NCBI GenBank assembly: GCA_002427165.1
Contig: DIQB01000114.1
Coordinates: 1 to 6,735, forward strand
DNA length: 6,735 nt
Origin: Firmicutes bacterium UBA5473
GTDB taxonomy: Bacteria > Bacillota > DTU084
Direction: 5' to 3'
This document shows, one piece after another, positions 6,160 through 6,735 of this stretch. The stretch's first letter is position 1, and the number at the start of each line of letters is the position of its first letter. The translations under genes were made by a program, and so were the position numbers. The notes beneath the pieces were generated by a model. That model had not been told where the DNA came from. It was given only the letters and a program-made list of their open reading frames with translations, and ran no database searches.

Positions 6160-6537
6160 ATGGCAGATGTTCGAGGTGATGGACGACGGGTCTGGATAAT
6201 TCCAGATGGAGAGCTTCCACCCAAAGGGGAGGGAGAGATTGAGGGACATGAGTCTTTGCTCATTTTAAATACTTCGCCTGAGGATGCAAACATACTTTTG
6301 GATTTGTATTTTCCAGAAAGAGAACCGGTATTGGGGATCCCATTGCTAGTGGCAGCTGAAAGAGTACGCTGTTTTCGGATGGACAAACCAATTGGTCCAG
6401 ATTCCTACCAGGTTCCTTTTGGGCAGTATGCCCTGCGAATAAGATCTGATGTGCCAGTTGTTGTGCAGTTTGGCAGAGCAGATGTTCGGCAAGCAAATTT
6501 AGCTTATTATTGTACCATGGGATTTCCCTCGGACTAA
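6160..6537 (+). CDS. ASRT-like protein (sensory rhodopsin transducer family, PF07100-like)
   Basis: The 125-residue product matches the small all-beta ASRT family, named for the Anabaena sensory rhodopsin transducer. It has the family pattern along its full length: RVWIIPDGELPP near 10-21, GHESLLILNTSPEDANI near 29-45, LDLYFPEREPV near 47-57, and SDVPVVVQFGRADVRQANLAYY near 95-116. Family members form oligomeric beta sandwiches. Most occur in bacteria without rhodopsins and are thought to bind small molecules, with a proposed link to carbohydrate metabolism. GGAGGTGAG at 6146-6154 precedes the ATG, and the gene starts only 19 bases after the LacI stop, so the two are surely co-transcribed. 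No rhodopsin or chemotaxis gene is visible. I infer a ligand-sensing or binding role in the LacI-controlled pathway; its partner is unknown. Confidence 0.85.
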   Translation: MADVRGDGRRVWIIPDGELPPKGEGEIEGHESLLILNTSPEDANILLDLYFPEREPVLGIPLLVAAERVRCFRMDKPIGPDSYQVPFGQYALRIRSDVPVVVQFGRADVRQANLAYYCTMGFPSD

Positions 6538-6593
6538 AATATATTTATATTTTTTATCAACATATATTAAGAATTCAGAAAGGGGTTTTTAAA

Positions 6594-6735
6594 ATGCGAG
6601 TACTACCTGATTTAGAATACAAAGAGAGGGTCTTACGCCTACAGGTCATGCTAAAAGAAGAGGGTCTAGATGGTCTGCTTGCCCACTCTCATGAAGCAGA
6701 TTTTGCCAATGCCCGCTACTTCAGCGATTATTGGC
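6594..6735 (+). CDS. M24-family (Xaa-Pro peptidase/creatinase-like) protein, N-terminal start only, partial
   Basis: The first 47 codons are present and the frame runs off the right edge. The sequence begins MRVLPDLEYKERVLRLQVML and goes on EEGLDGLLAHSHEADFANARYFSDYW. This is the usual opening of the creatinase-type N-terminal domain (PF01321-like) of M24 Xaa-Pro peptidases and related pita-bread-fold hydrolases. The catalytic domain is outside the window, so metal ligands and true activity (peptidase versus amidinohydrolase-like) cannot be tested. AGAAAGGGG at 6577-6585 lies 8 nt before the ATG. The gene follows the ASRT-family gene by 56 A+T-rich bases with no clear terminator and probably belongs to the same operon. 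Confidence 0.8.
   Translation, partial: MRVLPDLEYKERVLRLQVMLKEEGLDGLLAHSHEADFANARYFSDYW

Noticed and set aside
6538..6568. AATATAT / ATATATT inverted repeat between the ASRT-family and M24 genes as a terminator
   Set aside because: Only 7 bp, purely A/T and with a 17-nt loop, so too weak to terminate; consistent with read-through in the operon.

Overview
The window looks like a Bacillota (Firmicutes) chromosome, probably of the clostridial type. The supporting signs are strong purine-rich Shine-Dalgarno sequences (GGAGG, GGAGGTGAG), likely GTG and TTG starts, a LacI-family regulator, a Rho-independent terminator with a T6 tract, and moderate G+C. I cannot name the genus from the sequence.

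Layout. Bases 2-202 are the C-terminal end of a serine hydrolase (class C beta-lactamase-like family), entering from the left. A convergent intergenic zone (203-474) follows, with two hairpin-forming inverted repeats. Two genes lie on the minus strand. In transcription order they are a CE7 acetyl-xylan esterase / cephalosporin-C deacetylase (3102 to 2152) and a membrane-anchored PIG-L/LmbE-type deacetylase (1997 to 475). The PIG-L gene is split by a single-base frameshift at about 1631-1633 and has its own promoter-like sequence. Across a divergent intergenic region (3157-3561), a second esterase-like alpha/beta hydrolase runs on the plus strand to 4590 and ends in a very strong terminator (4618-4666). 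A gene-poor stretch (4667-5057) carries a possible coding relic between two 10-bp direct repeats. A plus-strand operon then starts: a LacI-family repressor, an ASRT-like (sensory rhodopsin transducer family) small protein, and the beginning of an M24 (Xaa-Pro peptidase/creatinase-like) protein that leaves the window.

How it fits together (inference). Two esterases from different families and a PIG-L deacetylase suggest removal of O- and N-acetyl groups from polysaccharide fragments or acetylated sugars. The LacI-ASRT-M24 operon looks like a small-molecule-responsive unit, with an operator-like palindrome next to the LacI promoter. No rhodopsin gene is visible, so the ASRT-family protein is probably a ligand-binding accessory protein here rather than a phototransducer.

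The least expected observations are: (i) a hairpin family present twice with a compensatory base-pair change; (ii) sequence beside one hairpin copy that resembles the 3' end of the CE7 gene, suggesting a lost paralogue; (iii) the frameshifted PIG-L gene; and (iv) the ASRT-M24 pairing under a LacI regulator. I found no CRISPR array, tRNA, rRNA, recognisable transposase, or convincing wholly new system.
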